Shown piece by piece: positions 33,420 through 44,369 of a stretch of 64,000 bases of DNA (position 1 is the stretch's first letter; each line of letters opens with the position of its first letter). The position numbers were made by a program, and so were the translations under genes. The stretch spans positions 682,001 to 746,000 of the forward strand of contig QVRM01002192.1 in assembly GCA_003439945.1 (NCBI GenBank), given 5' to 3'. This DNA comes from Dermanyssus gallinae (Eukaryota; Arthropoda; Arachnida; Mesostigmata; Dermanyssidae). Below the pieces are notes generated by a model. The model was not told the DNA's origin and made no database searches. It was given only the letters and a program-made list of their open reading frames with translations.

Positions 33420-34900
33420 GTATCTATTTCCTATTGCTTTAACCCCATACTGGAATGAAGTGCCAATAAAGTACTCCAGTTTCTGGCAGCCGGTGATTGC
33501 AATACACATCAAATAAAACAGAAAAGTAACGATGATTCAACGTTACGCCAGCTACATTCTTCAAAAGAATCAGCTTTTGGTCGTCTCCCAATTAACCTCA
33601 ATTCAGATATAATCACAGGTGACAGCGACAGGTTAGATGAGTACAAAGTGCGATTGACGTTGCTGCAAAGCATTTCTATCAGGCAATGCACGATTAAGCT
33701 GGTTCCAGAAGAAAAATGCTGAAATACAAATAACTACGTGAGTACACCTTAACATCAAATTATCTATACATTTTAAGAGACCAATAAGGTACCAATGATC
33801 CTTTGCAACTATTCATAACATTCGCACTCACTACTTCGTATATTGCAATTTCATATAGAACCTTAAATTACTAGCTCTTTTTAAGAATGCACTCTTTGGT
33901 TTTCTTGCACGTTCCTTCATAACTTGTTGACAGCCTAGCTTACACAATGTCTTAGCGTAACAGCTATCTCTGATGGTTCGCAATAAGCTATTTGATTATG
34001 CTCCAGGAAGACAAATATGTTGATGAAATATCTTTACCAATGTCGACGTCTACAGGATGATACGGTATCATGGTTTGCTATTATAATCAAGCATACAACA
34101 GCTGCAATTCTGTGTTACTAAATGTTGCTAAAGCTACATAAAGTCCTTTCTTCTTGGCTAAGTATTCTGTTGAGTGAATCCAACTGGAGCCACTCATGAC
34201 AGATTTACAGTAGATTTACAGTGTATCGGAACAAAGCTATGGTGTTCAATATGATTAAAGTTATAAATATGTTAAGTTATTATTCTAGAGTAGAAAATCA
34301 TTACTGCTTACTCGAAATGAGCTAATCAGCATAATATCCGTAATTGACCAAGTTTAGATTCTTAAGTTACCAGTTTAGCAACGAAGACCATCGTTTTGCG
34401 ATTTTCCTCGCATAGTCATGACAAGTTTATGCAACGCCTGCCTTAAACATACATATATAATAGTCCTATTGATGCTGCATATTGACTGGACCAACTGGGA
34501 CAATAATAGGTTGTATTAAACCAGAAAATAAAATTTTATTCGGGCCTGGGAGTTGTTATCATTTTTAATGTCGGCTTTCAGATGACTTAAGGTCACGAAT
34601 AATTCACATAAAGCTATTTTTTGTAAGGCACATCTGATATTTGAAAGACTATCTTAAGTGTTGGTCGGAGAAGTAATTAAGCGAGATTATTGACCGATTT
34701 ATTAATTTAGATTGTATTTATCTGCGCCGGATCTTTTTTTCTTAATATTAGGGTCATCTGCATGGCCAACGAGCTCTACGGCGGATGTCACCTCTTAAAT
34801 GGCACGCAGAAGAATCAACAGCAATCATTACAACTAACGTCTTACGTTGAAATATGGTAGGATGCTGCCTTCTATATGTACCAACTACATTGTATATAAA
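33420..34900. other. Unassigned AT-rich sequence
   Basis: No recognisable coding region; very few open frames. No repeat shared with other parts of the window noticed. Confidence 0.4.
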
Positions 34901-35806
34901 CAGGGTCATTCATGTTGTTATGTACTTCTTTCGAGGTTTGATAGAACTCGGCAAGAAAATAATTTTGCCCTATGGAGGGAGGACGCGGAAACGTTTTGTT
35001 TAGAAGTCAGGATAAAATTTATAAAAGTCGTTATTCTGCCTTTTTTCTCCTACATAGTTGTGCGAAATCTACGTTTGCGGGAGAACCAGTTAACGCATGA
35101 AGGAACCGTGTCAAGTCACTAAGCTTTTTCGATAGCCATATCGAATGCGAAGGCATGCATATTTGCATATGGCGTATGAGAAAGTTAGGTACATATTTTG
35201 AGGTTTGGTAGAACTCAGCAAGAGAATAATTTTTCCTAGTGGAAGGAGGGAGCGGAAACGTCTTGGCAATTTTTACGGTTCTGAACGTAAAAACTTGCAC
35301 GTAAAATATAACAACTATGACTGTCGAAAACGCTTAGTTACTTGACAACTACGTAACGCAGCACCATCACCTTGGTACGAAAATGATGGGCATTATATTT
35401 GCTAATGCGTGAGGGTGGTCTTTTGGACGTACATTTTTGGTCGCAATGGAAAAATTTTACGATTTTTCATGAAAAAGCGTTAACGTAAAATATCGACTTT
35501 TCATGACTTTCCTTAATCTGGGTATTCGCTTTTTGCTACGCAAGCTAGTGAAGTGTCTTCCGTTGTGCAGAATTTTCCTCCGAACACGCCGGTGTAATCG
35601 GTTCCTTCATGCGTTGACTGGTTCTCCCGCAAACGTAGATTTCGCACAACTATGTAGGAGAAAAAAAGATGAATAACTACGTTTATAAACTTCACTCTCT
35701 CTCCTAAACAAGATGTCTCCGCGTCCTCCCTCCATAGGAAAAAATTATTTTCTTGCCGAGTTCTATCAAACCTCAAAAGAAGTACATAACAACATGAATG
35801 ACCCTG
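34901..35806. mobile_element. TIR element T1 with ~215-bp inverted arms
   Basis: The left arm (34901-35115) and the reverse complement of the right arm (35598-35806) are highly similar. Both start CAGGGTCATTCATGTTGTTA and share ggtttgatagaactcggcaa and cgcatgaaggaacc. The right end is followed by TA and a long (TA)n tract; the left is preceded by a TA-rich stretch. A third, partial copy of the arm sequence lies inside at about 35187-35260 in the left-arm orientation (ttttgaggtttggtagaact). No transposase frame is present, so this is a non-autonomous element probably moved by a Tc1/mariner-type enzyme. That assignment is an inference from the TA context. Confidence 0.8.
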
Positions 35807-35927
<121 letters not shown>

Positions 35928-36290
35928 CGCCTGCAAACATTTAAAAACAGCGCAAAAACATTCTAAGTGCCCCTGATATAAAGAGGGACATATTTTAGGT
36001 ATACGCGATTTGCGTTACCTTGACATATGCGTTTGTAAATATTATTATGGTATATGTGTAAGATATCATGGTAGTGACTGCAATGTAGTCTCCTTGCTAA
36101 CAAGGCTGGCACTGGGCAATTTTAATTATCATTACGAGGCTGTAGTGATATTGATAATACTATTGTAGAATTTACCCAATCTGGTGTGGAAATTAATGAC
36201 GCGAAAAAGACGTGCTGCACTCTGCGGTAGACATATCTGCTTCCTTCGAAGGACATGCCATTAAATTCGCTTAGTGCCCTACCACAGGGC

Positions 36291-36310
36291 GTGTATATAT
36301 ATATATATAT
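36291..36310. repeat. (TA)n at 5' end of LINE B copy 2
   Basis: Short TA tract. LINE B similarity begins right after it. Confidence 0.85.
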
Positions 36311-36312
36311 TG

Positions 36313-36800
36313 CTAAAAGAAGTGCAATCTTAATGTTTAATTGGGAAAGGGGAATAAGAGCCAGTCCAGGGAAAGGAATTAGAATATTTAATTCAGTACA
36401 AATTTCTTGGGGTGACAATGAATACAGGGGATGCTTATTTAGGTATATAAGAGATACTACGGAAAAAATAATCATAAAAGAGGAAACATGTTGCTCACGG
36501 AGTTGAAAAAGTCCCTGGCATATAAAAATATATAGTAACAAATAATACGCGCAAAGCCATGTACGCATCAGAATTAACATTCGAAATAGTGCCACCCTAG
36601 ACCACAGCATGGGACTTTGGAGGAAGTTGGAAGCAGTACAGAGGGAAGTGATAATATTGGGTTGCCATTTCAATTTTGGCAGAGAGGTTCTTGGGGGGGA
36701 GGAAGGCGTAGCAAAATTTATACAAAGGAAAGTGCAAAGTAAGTTAAGGTTTAGCGTTAGAATTAAGGATATCGCAAGAAAGGTTTATTAAACAGATTTC
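36313..36800 (+). pseudogene. LINE B post-RT coding remnant
   Basis: Codes for the stretch following RT motif C in family B (KLEAVQREVIILGCHFNFGR and AKFIQRKVQSKLRFSVRIKD). Comparable LINE proteins have LExVQRExxRxALG at this position. Two frames are needed, so it is frameshifted. No catalytic residues are included. Confidence 0.7.
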
Positions 36801-36999
36801 GTTGGTGAAGACGGTAAGAGTAAAAACGAAGTGGAATTGCAGAGTACAATTTGCAGTAGGTACATTTTGTATAATAGTAAGCAAGCGCAAAGATGTCGAA
36901 AATTGACTATGGGGTCCAGATTGAGTTTAGCCGATGTATATGGGAAGGAAAAGCAAAAACTGGGCGAAGTAGATGATAACCCAAGAGGTAGTAGGCTAT

Positions 37000-37010
37000 T
37001 AGCAGACTCT
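37000..37010. repeat. SINE target duplication, left
   Basis: tagcagactct, repeated exactly at 37296-37306. Confidence 0.85.
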
Positions 37011-37295
37011 AGAATTAAAAACATTTTTTAAGGAGGTTGTTTTTAATTCTAGACTATCCTCCGTCCCCTACGGGATTGGAACTCACCCTGAGGTATATCT
37101 TCAAAGCACCGAGGGCCGGACATGTTGAGATATCTAGGGTTTCCCTAACAGTCCTTGTGGCAGCATGGCCGCTGACACTCAGTGATATGGTTAATCATCT
37201 AATCTCAATGAGGATCGCTCAAAGAAAATTTGATCAACAACAGAGATCGAACCGGGGACCGGTAGATGACAACCATGACTAGCGCACTAGTCCCC
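37011..37295 (-). mobile_element. tRNA-derived SINE, full copy in LINE B
   Basis: A 285-bp insertion bounded by the exact 11-bp duplication tagcagactct. On the minus strand it starts with a tRNA-like head: AGTGCGCTAGTC as A-box region, then GGTTCGATCTC, close to the B box GGTTCGANNCC, about 35-40 bases later. The body follows, shared with 8634-8820, and then the distal part shared with 430-515. The tail has A-rich words near 37011-37035 (read on minus). Removing it restores the LINE B match seen at 63640-63660, which confirms the boundaries. Confidence 0.85.
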
Positions 37296-37306
37296 TAGCA
37301 GACTCT
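37296..37306. repeat. SINE target duplication, right
   Basis: Second copy of tagcagactct. Confidence 0.85.
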
Positions 37307-37480
37307 GGGGCAGAGATGGTGAAGACAAAAATCTAGCGAGCTAAAAATATGGAAAAGAAGTATAGAACGTCGAGTTTCTGGTTTAGGAAAGAAGTCAGTT
37401 AAATCTATTATAAAATGCACAGCATGCAATAAAAATGCACAGTCTTGGAAGAATCATAGATATAGGCTAACAAATGTGAG

Positions 37481-39156
37481 ATAAGGCCAGGTCGATATTA
37501 CAAGAAAAAAAATGCCGCAATGGAAGACATTTATTTAGTAAGTAGTAGAAAGAGAACAGTGGTGATATTTATATAAATATATATATACACATATAGACGT
37601 TTGTGCTGTGAGGTCAAATATGAGTCCGACATTATCAAATAATAAGACGTCGCAGAGTGCCCCTTTTGTACGGCTGATATCATACAGTCCATCATCGAAA
37701 AATGCCTATTATTGGGTAATCTAAATATATCCACATATGCCGATAGAGGCTAAAAAAGATGACGTTTATGATCTGAAAGGCGGGCAGTGCAGCAAAATAT
37801 GCGCGGTATGTCATGACGAGGCTGGAGACGAACGGAGTGGCCAATCACAAAGGAAGACTAGGCATGGAAATCTTCTGTTCACCGTTCTCGGGTCTCTTTT
37901 TGCCGTTGCTCTAGTCAGGCAGAACTTGCATGCATACGTCTCGCTAAACCGCGTTCATCCACGAAGAAATAACTTAATGAACTTATAATCTAAAATGATC
38001 TGCGCTATTTTAATACTATAATTTAATATTAATACGAAGATGTAACTAGACAAACTTGCCTGCATGTGATTCTGGTCCTCTGTTGTCAAATCCAGTCGTA
38101 GGCAGTTACGCTTCAGTTGTAATTTATACTAAGACAATCACTCGCATTTTCATTCTCAATCACATAATTAAATTATGTATTATCTACATAAGAAACGACA
38201 GGTATTGTAATGTTTGCAAAGTCTCAATATTTATTTATAGAATTCAATTAAGGCCTAATTGCTGATGACCTAAGTACTATATCGACCCAATTGCGCTGTA
38301 ATTACTTCTCATTTGTTTACGCATATAAGCACCATACTGCGTAAATAGAGTGTTTCGTGACAACAATACATAAATTACTACCTTTTACGTTTTTCCATAG
38401 TGAGATAGTTAAAGTATTTTGAGTTCAAGTAGTTTGGAGCATGCTAGCCAGATTGTTTCATGGCACTGGAAATTTGTCATTATTACAGGAGACTTAAGCG
38501 TGAGTACTGCGAGCCCCTAATATTACAAAGAAGCCCAACCGGAAGGTAGTTGAACGGCAGAGGTTTGACCGTAGTAATATTTAAAACGTGTCCGCATGAA
38601 ACGTATTATATGAGAAGTGCCAGTATCAGCGCCTTTTTTCTGATACGCAGACAAGGTATTGAGAAGCTTCCATGGGCTCCTTTCTGGGTCTTTCATTTCA
38701 CGGAACGTCAGGGGGCGTAAGTAGCTTTGACGTGAAAAGGACACTCCCTACTTTTTAGGTTGTGTGAGAAGGCACACGGCGGACTCATGCTGTTTTTCAT
38801 TGAAGGCGCAGCCCAGTAAAAAAGATAAGGGGGCTCAACAGATTATGTGTTGCTCAACAGTACGTACTCGGACTTCATCTTTATTCGTCGCTTGCGCAAC
38901 TAAACTGTCTGATCTGTGTGACGGGCGTCACACGCATTTGGAGCATTTCCAATATAATATTTAAAATTGCTTCAATTTTGTTTAGAGAGAAACTGTAAAA
39001 AATAAGATACTGTAACTAAAGTACTGTAATTTATTGGCGATCGGCGTTCCTAGCGCACTTAACTAAAATATTCAAATCTATGATTTGGAGCTCAAATTGT
39101 CTAACGCGTGGTCTAAGCTCGCTCTAGACTAACTTCCGCACTACCCCCCCCCTCCT

Positions 39157-39158
<2 letters not shown>
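37481..39158. other. Unassigned sequence
   Basis: No recognisable product. The frame at 37737-37988 contains CAVCHDEAGDERSG, which is not enough to call a zinc-finger domain. Otherwise the stretch is AT-rich. Confidence 0.35.

Positions 39159-39187
<29 letters not shown>
39159..39187. repeat. (TA)n microsatellite
   Basis: TA tract adjoining the left end of T2. Confidence 0.95.
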
Positions 39188-39190
<3 letters not shown>

Positions 39191-39452
39191 GGTCTTCCAT
39201 AATCGTATGTACTTATTTTAAGATTTGGTAGAACTCAGCAAGCTAAAGTTGGTAGGGGCAAAAACGTATTGTTTAGGAGTGTGAATAAAATTGTTTGAAG
39301 TAGCTGCCTCTTTTTCTCCACGGAGTATTCTGTCTCTTTTTCTCCACAGAGTTGGGCGGAAAATTCTGCATATGATATCTAAATGACACCCAACGCAATT
39401 GTCGAGTTCTACCAAACCTCAAAATACGTACAAACAGTTATGAAATACTTTG
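39188..39452. mobile_element. TIR element T2 (short MITE-like copy)
   Basis: About 265 bp with imperfect inverted ends of about 58 bases. The left end reads CAGGGTCTTCCATAATCGTA and then ttggtagaactcagcaag. The right end, reverse complemented, reads CAAAGTATTTCATAACTG and then ttggtagaactcgacaa. It is flanked by TA on both sides. The gtactt...ggtttggtagaactc core is the same as in T1, so they are one family. No coding capacity. Confidence 0.8.
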
Positions 39453-39454
39453 TA

Positions 39455-40199
39455 TTTCATATATATACAACAGATGCAACTTAGCCGACAGCACCCTGTT
39501 CTGTCGCATATGCAACAATCGACTCAATAATAGATGCACAACACTAACTAGACAGTTCGGGCATCCAATGGTGGTCAGTTCTCTACGAGGTTTTGGAATT
39601 TTCTCAAGTGCCGCTAATACACCTAAACATACTTCAGCAAGTTCTTATCGTCAAGTGAGTCTCGTCTGGCTTGCAGTGCTGATGGTGCTCTAGCTCTCGC
39701 TTGGCCCAAAAGCCCGAGCACTTCAATGTGGGCGAGGTAGTAGACTCGTGAAAACCACGGACGTACTCGCTTCCACCATAACCTTTTCCACTGCACACTT
39801 CTCATCATCCTCTCCAGAAGAGCACAGTGGTGCTTATTCATTGCCGATGGCATCAGAAATGGTAAACCGTTACCAATGCCATTGGTGTGTCACTGGGAAG
39901 TTTTGAGTTGAGTTTAATTCTGGAGCCGACTCGAAATTTCCGACTGAAGCGAATAGTTCGCTATTGACGACTCTAATTGAATGAATGCGTGTATTGTTTA
40001 TTAACCAATATTCGGTTTATGCACATATTTACTACAGCTATCCTACACTACTCCTATCAGCGATATTGCTTTTATACATATGTTAGAAATGAGACAGATC
40101 ACACGATTTTCCGCCTAGCTTGCATTCACACACGGTCGATTTCATGCAACCCATTTCCTATACATATCTTTATATGAAATGCATGTATTAAAAACCCAG
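39455..40199. other. Unassigned sequence
   Basis: Short frames only; nothing recognisable. Confidence 0.35.
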
Positions 40200-40247
40200 G
40201 AACGAAGTAGCTGTTTTTACAACATGCGTCCTTTCAGTAGTTTGTGG

Positions 40248-40934
40248 TCATCGCTCTAGTCTTATAAAAACACCAACCAACACCCGCAAATTTACGCTCT
40301 CATTCAGCAAGATGATTATCGAAGGTCTCTGTTTTCGGTAAGCATACGATGATCTGAGAACCTTCACAAAAGGTGGTGTGGAGGCCAACAAACAGACAAG
40401 CCGGTTGCGGCTAGTGCGGTGGACTACTAGCACTCTGTTTAGAAAGCTAGCTTTGATTTTGTCAAGTACTTCCAGATTCGCTTTCGATAGGTGGGTCCAT
40501 ATGACCTGTATCCCGTAAGCAGCAATCGGTGCAATCTTCAAATAAAAAAAGTTGGGAGCGACTTCCAGCGACAACCGATAAGGCTCTTGGATCGACGATG
40601 GAATGCCCTTGCGAGCTCTTACCTCGATGTGTTTGATAAAAATGTAAACCCTGCGTTGAAAAGACTACTCCAAGATATGAAACATGTTAAACAAAATCTG
40701 TTGGTGTTGAGGGCAAGCGTAATTCACTTTTTTGGTGAGCCTATCTCTGCGGCGAAACTTTATTGCTTTAGTTTTTGCAACATGTACTACTAGCGTTTTG
40801 GCCAACAAACTTTTGCAGTTAAGCAAGTGATTGCTGCGGTTAAAATCGGCTCCGGGAGTAGAGGACAGCGTACAGAAATGTCCTTACTTGCGAGTGTCGA
40901 CGCTGGATTTTGTCCGGCAGATATCTTATCGATA
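40248..40934 (-). pseudogene. LINE A4 RT end and C-terminal domain
   Basis: The minus-strand frame at 40574-40248 reads LKIAPIAAYGIQVIWTHLSK and ANLEVLDKIKASFLNRVLVV, then RTSRNRLVCLLAST, the family's conserved C-terminal domain. Upstream, AKTKAIKFRR marks the end of the RT palm, and TFLYA is the start of the motif C strand, after which the frame degenerates. Frame changes are frequent. Confidence 0.8.
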
Positions 40935-40978
40935 TTGATAATAATAATAATATTAATAATTAAAATAATAATAATAAT
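40935..40978. repeat. ATT/AAT-rich tail of RLE-2
   Basis: ataataataata, ttaataattaaa and ataataataat words form the 3' end of the element (minus orientation). Confidence 0.85.
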
Positions 40979-41031
40979 CAATCATTCAGGGTGGGAACAT
41001 GACATTTGGGTCCCTGCGAACGTGTGCACCG

Positions 41032-43269
41032 TTACGGGGGGTCCAGTGTAGGGACCAGCCATTTCTGGAGAGTGCCCCGAACCGAGGCCGCATTGCCCCG
41101 TTGCACATCCAGCGACAGGCGCTGTCTGAGAAAATCACCCGCTCGTTTGTCTCCGCTGACTAGAATCAGGCGTTTCCCGACCTTTTGTAGCAAACTTCGA
41201 GTGGATGGACCGGGCCCGTCAAGGGTCTCGAAGGCAAGGGGGTAAAACCTGTACGGGTACCCGATGTTCTGGTACTTTCTAACCTTGCCTGCCTCGGCGA
41301 GAGCCGAAGCATGACTAGCCCGGGCCGCGCCAGCACTGACCATTGAAGGGGCTAATGAGTCAGTAACTGTCGCGTCCCAAACCAGCATGCATCCGCTCTC
41401 GAACGGAGTTAAGGTCAGCCCGTCAGGTCTCTTGCCGCCCTCCCTGTCTAGTCCGACTGGTTCAAGGACGCACGGCAAACCACTGGATCGTAAAGCTCGA
41501 CTGAAGGTTTCATTCAGGGCTTGGTGTCTTGCTCGCCTACTTGCGCTGACGATACAGGACAGCCCGTGGCGTCCGTCTGGCCCGACGACGTCTCCGCAGA
41601 CGCAGGTATGAGTGTATACAATGTCTGTTCCCAAACGAAGTCCGACGGCAATCCTTACCGACTCATCATCTAACAGGGTCCCGATCCGGGCACAGGGAAT
41701 GGCGTGTAGCCATGCGCCCGCCCCCTTGGAGGAGACGGCGCGCAGCCTGGCCTTGTCGGCGTCCGTCGTGCATCCCGCAATGAGGTCTACGACCCTTTGC
41801 TCATATAGAGCTGTTGTCCATTCTTTCTGGTGTCCAGCTTCAGCGGGCTCGTGGCCGTACAGGGCAACTGCTCTATGGCGGCTTGTTTCAAATCGGGCTT
41901 CTAAGTCTGTGAGGGCAGCCGACTCGAGGAGGGTTCTAGCCTGTTGCATAGACCTGTGTAGAGAAGCTGCCAGAGCTATCTCAGATTGGACAGTCGCATC
42001 AGGTAACCCTAGGCCACCCCAAAGAACGGGGAGTAGAGCTTGTTGGCGTGCACCCGTGGATAGACTGAGGTTCAGCAACGCCTCTACTGTAGCCAGTATG
42101 CTGTCGTTAAGTCGTTCAAGAAGTCCGGAAGCCAGTGAACAATCTGCACCTCGAAACACGTGGTTGAGACGTAGGGCCAAAAAGGAGAATCTCATAAGAA
42201 AGAGGCCTCGATGAGAACCCACCAAGTGAATGCGTGACATCGCATCTTCTAGCTTGGCCAGCCCCCTCTCGAGGGCAGCCGGAACTCCTTGCGGGAAAAG
42301 GGGTGCGCCCAGCAACTCTAAATCCGTGCCGACAGTCTTGCATCCTGAGAGAGCCTCCAGCACTTCAGAGTCCGCAGCACCTCCTACAACATGGACCTCA
42401 CACTTCGCAGGGTTTAGAGCCAGGCCGCTCCGTTCACCGAACTCGATGATTCTGTGGATGTTCCTCAGAACTGCATCGGGGGCGCCACCCAGTACACCGT
42501 CGTCCAAGTACCATACGTTGAGCGGGCACTCGAGAGAGTCAACTAACTCTTTGACAGCCAGGCAGAACAGCGGCGGGCCCAGCGGGTCGCCCTGCTGTAC
42601 CCCAGTCTGCGACATTATGACATCGTGCGGCAGAAGAAGGCAGGATGGCTCCTTATAAGCAAGTTCCACCTGGTGGAACATGCTTGGGGCCCAAGCTTTC
42701 ACCGCACTCAACAAATGGTCCCTTCGAATACTGTTGAACGCGTTCCTGAAGTCAAGCTTGACCACAAGGGTAGCTTCAGTGCGTGACTTCAAAAAGGACC
42801 GAGTCGAATGCACTGCGGCCTCGCATCCTCCCGGTGTCGCAAACCCAAGCCGATGGTCACCAAGAGCACATGAGATGTCTGCCTTGTTCTCAAAGATGCC
42901 GATTTTTGCCGCTAGCCTCCGGATTGCAGATGAGCATACGATGGGCCTCACGCTGCCATCTTTTTTCTTGAGGGCAAAAAGTCGGGCCCCAAAGATGAGC
43001 GATCGCCATTCGGAGAGCGGCAAGCCCCAGCGAAGAAGATCAACGACTTTGGCGAGGGCGGCCGCAAGGCGGTCGGCGACAGCTCCTAAAGCGGGGGACA
43101 GCAGGTCTTGTAGAAGCCGTGGTCTGATGAAATCAAGGCCCGCGGCGGAACTTCGCAAAAACGTTTTTATGGCAGATCGAACATTGTCGGCTGATGTGGT
43201 TGATGGCAAGGGCACTTGAGGAGGGCTGGGCCAGGACAGAGGTGACGGCGCGAGCAAGTGCTTATCCAA
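41032..43269 (-). CDS. RLE-2 reverse transcriptase/RLE protein, N-truncated
   Basis: 745 codons without a stop. Motif A is VVKLDFRNAF with Asp173. The motif-B region is QTGVQQGDPLGPPLF (221-235). Motif C is WYLDDGVLGG with Asp256 and Asp257. WLHAIPCARIGTLL lies at 520-533. A Cys/His motif CVCGDVVGPDGRHGLSC follows (Cys556, Cys558, His568, Cys572). The restriction-like endonuclease core is KRPD at 613-616 with Asp632 in VWDATVTD. These are the parts of R2-type proteins that cut target DNA and copy the RNA. No true Met start is needed because the frame begins inside the truncated element; the nominal start codon is TTG. Complete catalytic residues suggest recent activity of the family. Confidence 0.92.
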   Translation of the reverse strand: MDKHLLAPSPLSWPSPPQVPLPSTTSADNVRSAIKTFLRSSAAGLDFIRPRLLQDLLSPALGAVADRLAAALAKVVDLLRWGLPLSEWRSLIFGARLFALKKKDGSVRPIVCSSAIRRLAAKIGIFENKADISCALGDHRLGFATPGGCEAAVHSTRSFLKSRTEATLVVKLDFRNAFNSIRRDHLLSAVKAWAPSMFHQVELAYKEPSCLLLPHDVIMSQTGVQQGDPLGPPLFCLAVKELVDSLECPLNVWYLDDGVLGGAPDAVLRNIHRIIEFGERSGLALNPAKCEVHVVGGAADSEVLEALSGCKTVGTDLELLGAPLFPQGVPAALERGLAKLEDAMSRIHLVGSHRGLFLMRFSFLALRLNHVFRGADCSLASGLLERLNDSILATVEALLNLSLSTGARQQALLPVLWGGLGLPDATVQSEIALAASLHRSMQQARTLLESAALTDLEARFETSRHRAVALYGHEPAEAGHQKEWTTALYEQRVVDLIAGCTTDADKARLRAVSSKGAGAWLHAIPCARIGTLLDDESVRIAVGLRLGTDIVYTHTCVCGDVVGPDGRHGLSCIVSASRRARHQALNETFSRALRSSGLPCVLEPVGLDREGGKRPDGLTLTPFESGCMLVWDATVTDSLAPSMVSAGAARASHASALAEAGKVRKYQNIGYPYRFYPLAFETLDGPGPSTRSLLQKVGKRLILVSGDKRAGDFLRQRLSLDVQRGNAASVRGTLQKWLVPTLDPP

Positions 43270-43276
43270 GAAGCTT

Positions 43277-43298
43277 ATAATAATAATAATAATAATAG
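43277..43298. repeat. (TAA)n at 5' side of RLE-2
   Basis: About seven triplets. On the minus strand it encodes Leu codons that continue the LINE frame SPL. Confidence 0.9.
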
Positions 43299-43304
43299 CG
43301 GGCT

Positions 43305-43979
43305 AAGATTATCGCCTTGTGCAACTTCTGTAGTCTGATTAATTGGGGTGTGCTCAATTACCCTTTTGTCGATGACTACAGACTCCTCCTATAGCAAAGT
43401 ATACGAAAACAGCAAAAATAAAGTTACGTTAAACCCGGAAGGACATTTAAATGCTATTGAGAAGAACAGCGCAAGCCGTCATCGTCGACCTTCCTCGCCT
43501 AAAGCCGTTTTGCTGCTCTGGCAAGCACTTGGTACTTTCCAAAAAAACTTCTGGTCGACTTCTTTATAAATAATGCCTTTATTTGCTATGCCACGGTACG
43601 ACAAAGGTGTCAAGAGATCCCCTTTTCCCTTCAGTATACCACTTAGAAGGCTGACTTTTCATTCTTCAGGCAAATACGATCTCTTCGTGATTTTGTTGAA
43701 GAGAGCAGCAAGGCAAGGAGCCAGAATCACCTGATGCAGATGTTCATTCCAAACGAGATCTGGACCCACAGCCTTTCCTGGCCGCGCTTTCATTATCATC
43801 TCCACAACCTCCGAGATACCCATAAGGCGAACCGGCTCCAGTTGAGCTTCGGTTGTCCTTTGGTCCCAAACGGAGACATATATCGGGGTGCAGCGGAGAA
43901 TCGTTAATGAGCTGACGAACATCTGTCGAAAATAACTATCTAGCCTTTTAGGTGACACTGTACAGGCTGTTGGGCGCAC
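43305..43979 (-). pseudogene. LINE A4 RT N-terminal half
   Basis: The minus frame 43979-43659 includes GISEVVEMIMKARPGKAVGP and DLVWNEHLHQVIL, the LINE fingers motif also seen at 10.5 and 53.4 kb. It continues, with frame changes, to INQTTEVAQGDNLSP next to the RLE-2 insertion point. The motif A region between them is not clear. The N-terminal part of this LINE (endonuclease) is not visible beyond 43990. Confidence 0.75.
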
Positions 43980-44369
43980 GTCGAAGCGCAGCCATTTATG
44001 TGGATGAAGGAACGACGGCTACTCGAAAGAGCAGAAGGGAAAACTTTATATCGTGTGACTTTATAAGGCGGTGAACCCGCTCAGTGATGGACAGGTCACT
44101 GAATCACCTAGTTAGTATTTTATTTGAATAATTTTATGTCTTTAATTGTACAGTATCCGCTCGCACTGGGGCCGCACAACATGAATCTGCATTATGGGGT
44201 AGATGAGGTGTGTCAGATTGGTCACTCTAATGGCCACTCCCGTAGACAAAAATAGTTTAGCACTCGAAGTGGTTTACTATGAGCACTGTATCTAGTCACC
44301 CCTCTCTTAGCAGAAACTCGTTGCGATTTCTTAATTGTAGTTACAGATAGTGCTTTATTTCAGGCATAT

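Larger units (their letters stand above)
36311..37480 (+). mobile_element. LINE family B, copy 2 (5'-truncated)
   Basis: It begins just after the RT active-site region with AKRSAILMFNWERG, continues with the word cttggggtgacaatga (36407), and then the frame 36609-36791 with MGLWRKLEAVQREVIILG and VQSKLRFSVRIKDIARK. The same order occurs at 5090-5620 (+) and in the reverse complement of 63368-64000. A SINE (37011-37295) interrupts it with an 11-bp target duplication. It is a dead 5'-truncated copy starting at a (TA)n tract. Confidence 0.8.
40935..43298 (-). mobile_element. RLE-2: 5'-truncated RLE retrotransposon, ORF open
   Basis: An insertion into LINE A4, bracketed by triplet runs: ATT-rich tail at 40935-40978 (3' side of the element) and (ATA/TAA)n at 43277-43298 (5' side). 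Inside is a 745-codon open frame for RT and RLE. The N-terminal zinc-finger region present in RLE-1 is missing, so the copy is 5'-truncated. The interrupted LINE frame implies a pre-insertion sequence with only a short ATTATT-like word at the target. Confidence 0.85.
40200..43990 (-). mobile_element. LINE copy A4, split by RLE-2
   Basis: A minus-strand LINE in two pieces. 43305-43979 carries the RT fingers region and motif-B region ending in QTTEVAQGDNLSPLL. 40248-40934 carries the following segment (LPDKIQRRHSQVRTFLYA) through TKAIKFRRRDRL to the C-terminal domain. RLE-2 lies between, right after the codons for SPL. The two parts are collinear and join in register once RLE-2 is removed. Multiple stops and frameshifts show that the LINE is dead. 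Confidence 0.8.

Noticed and set aside
37737..37988. Possible nuclear-receptor-like zinc finger (CAVCHDEAGDERSG)
   Set aside because: Only one C-x2-C pair is present. The GFF and second finger sequences are missing and no splice context supports an exon.
41612..43219. Long + strand open frames (up to 200 codons) over RLE-2
   Set aside because: They lie antisense to the intact RT/RLE frame and have no domain of their own.
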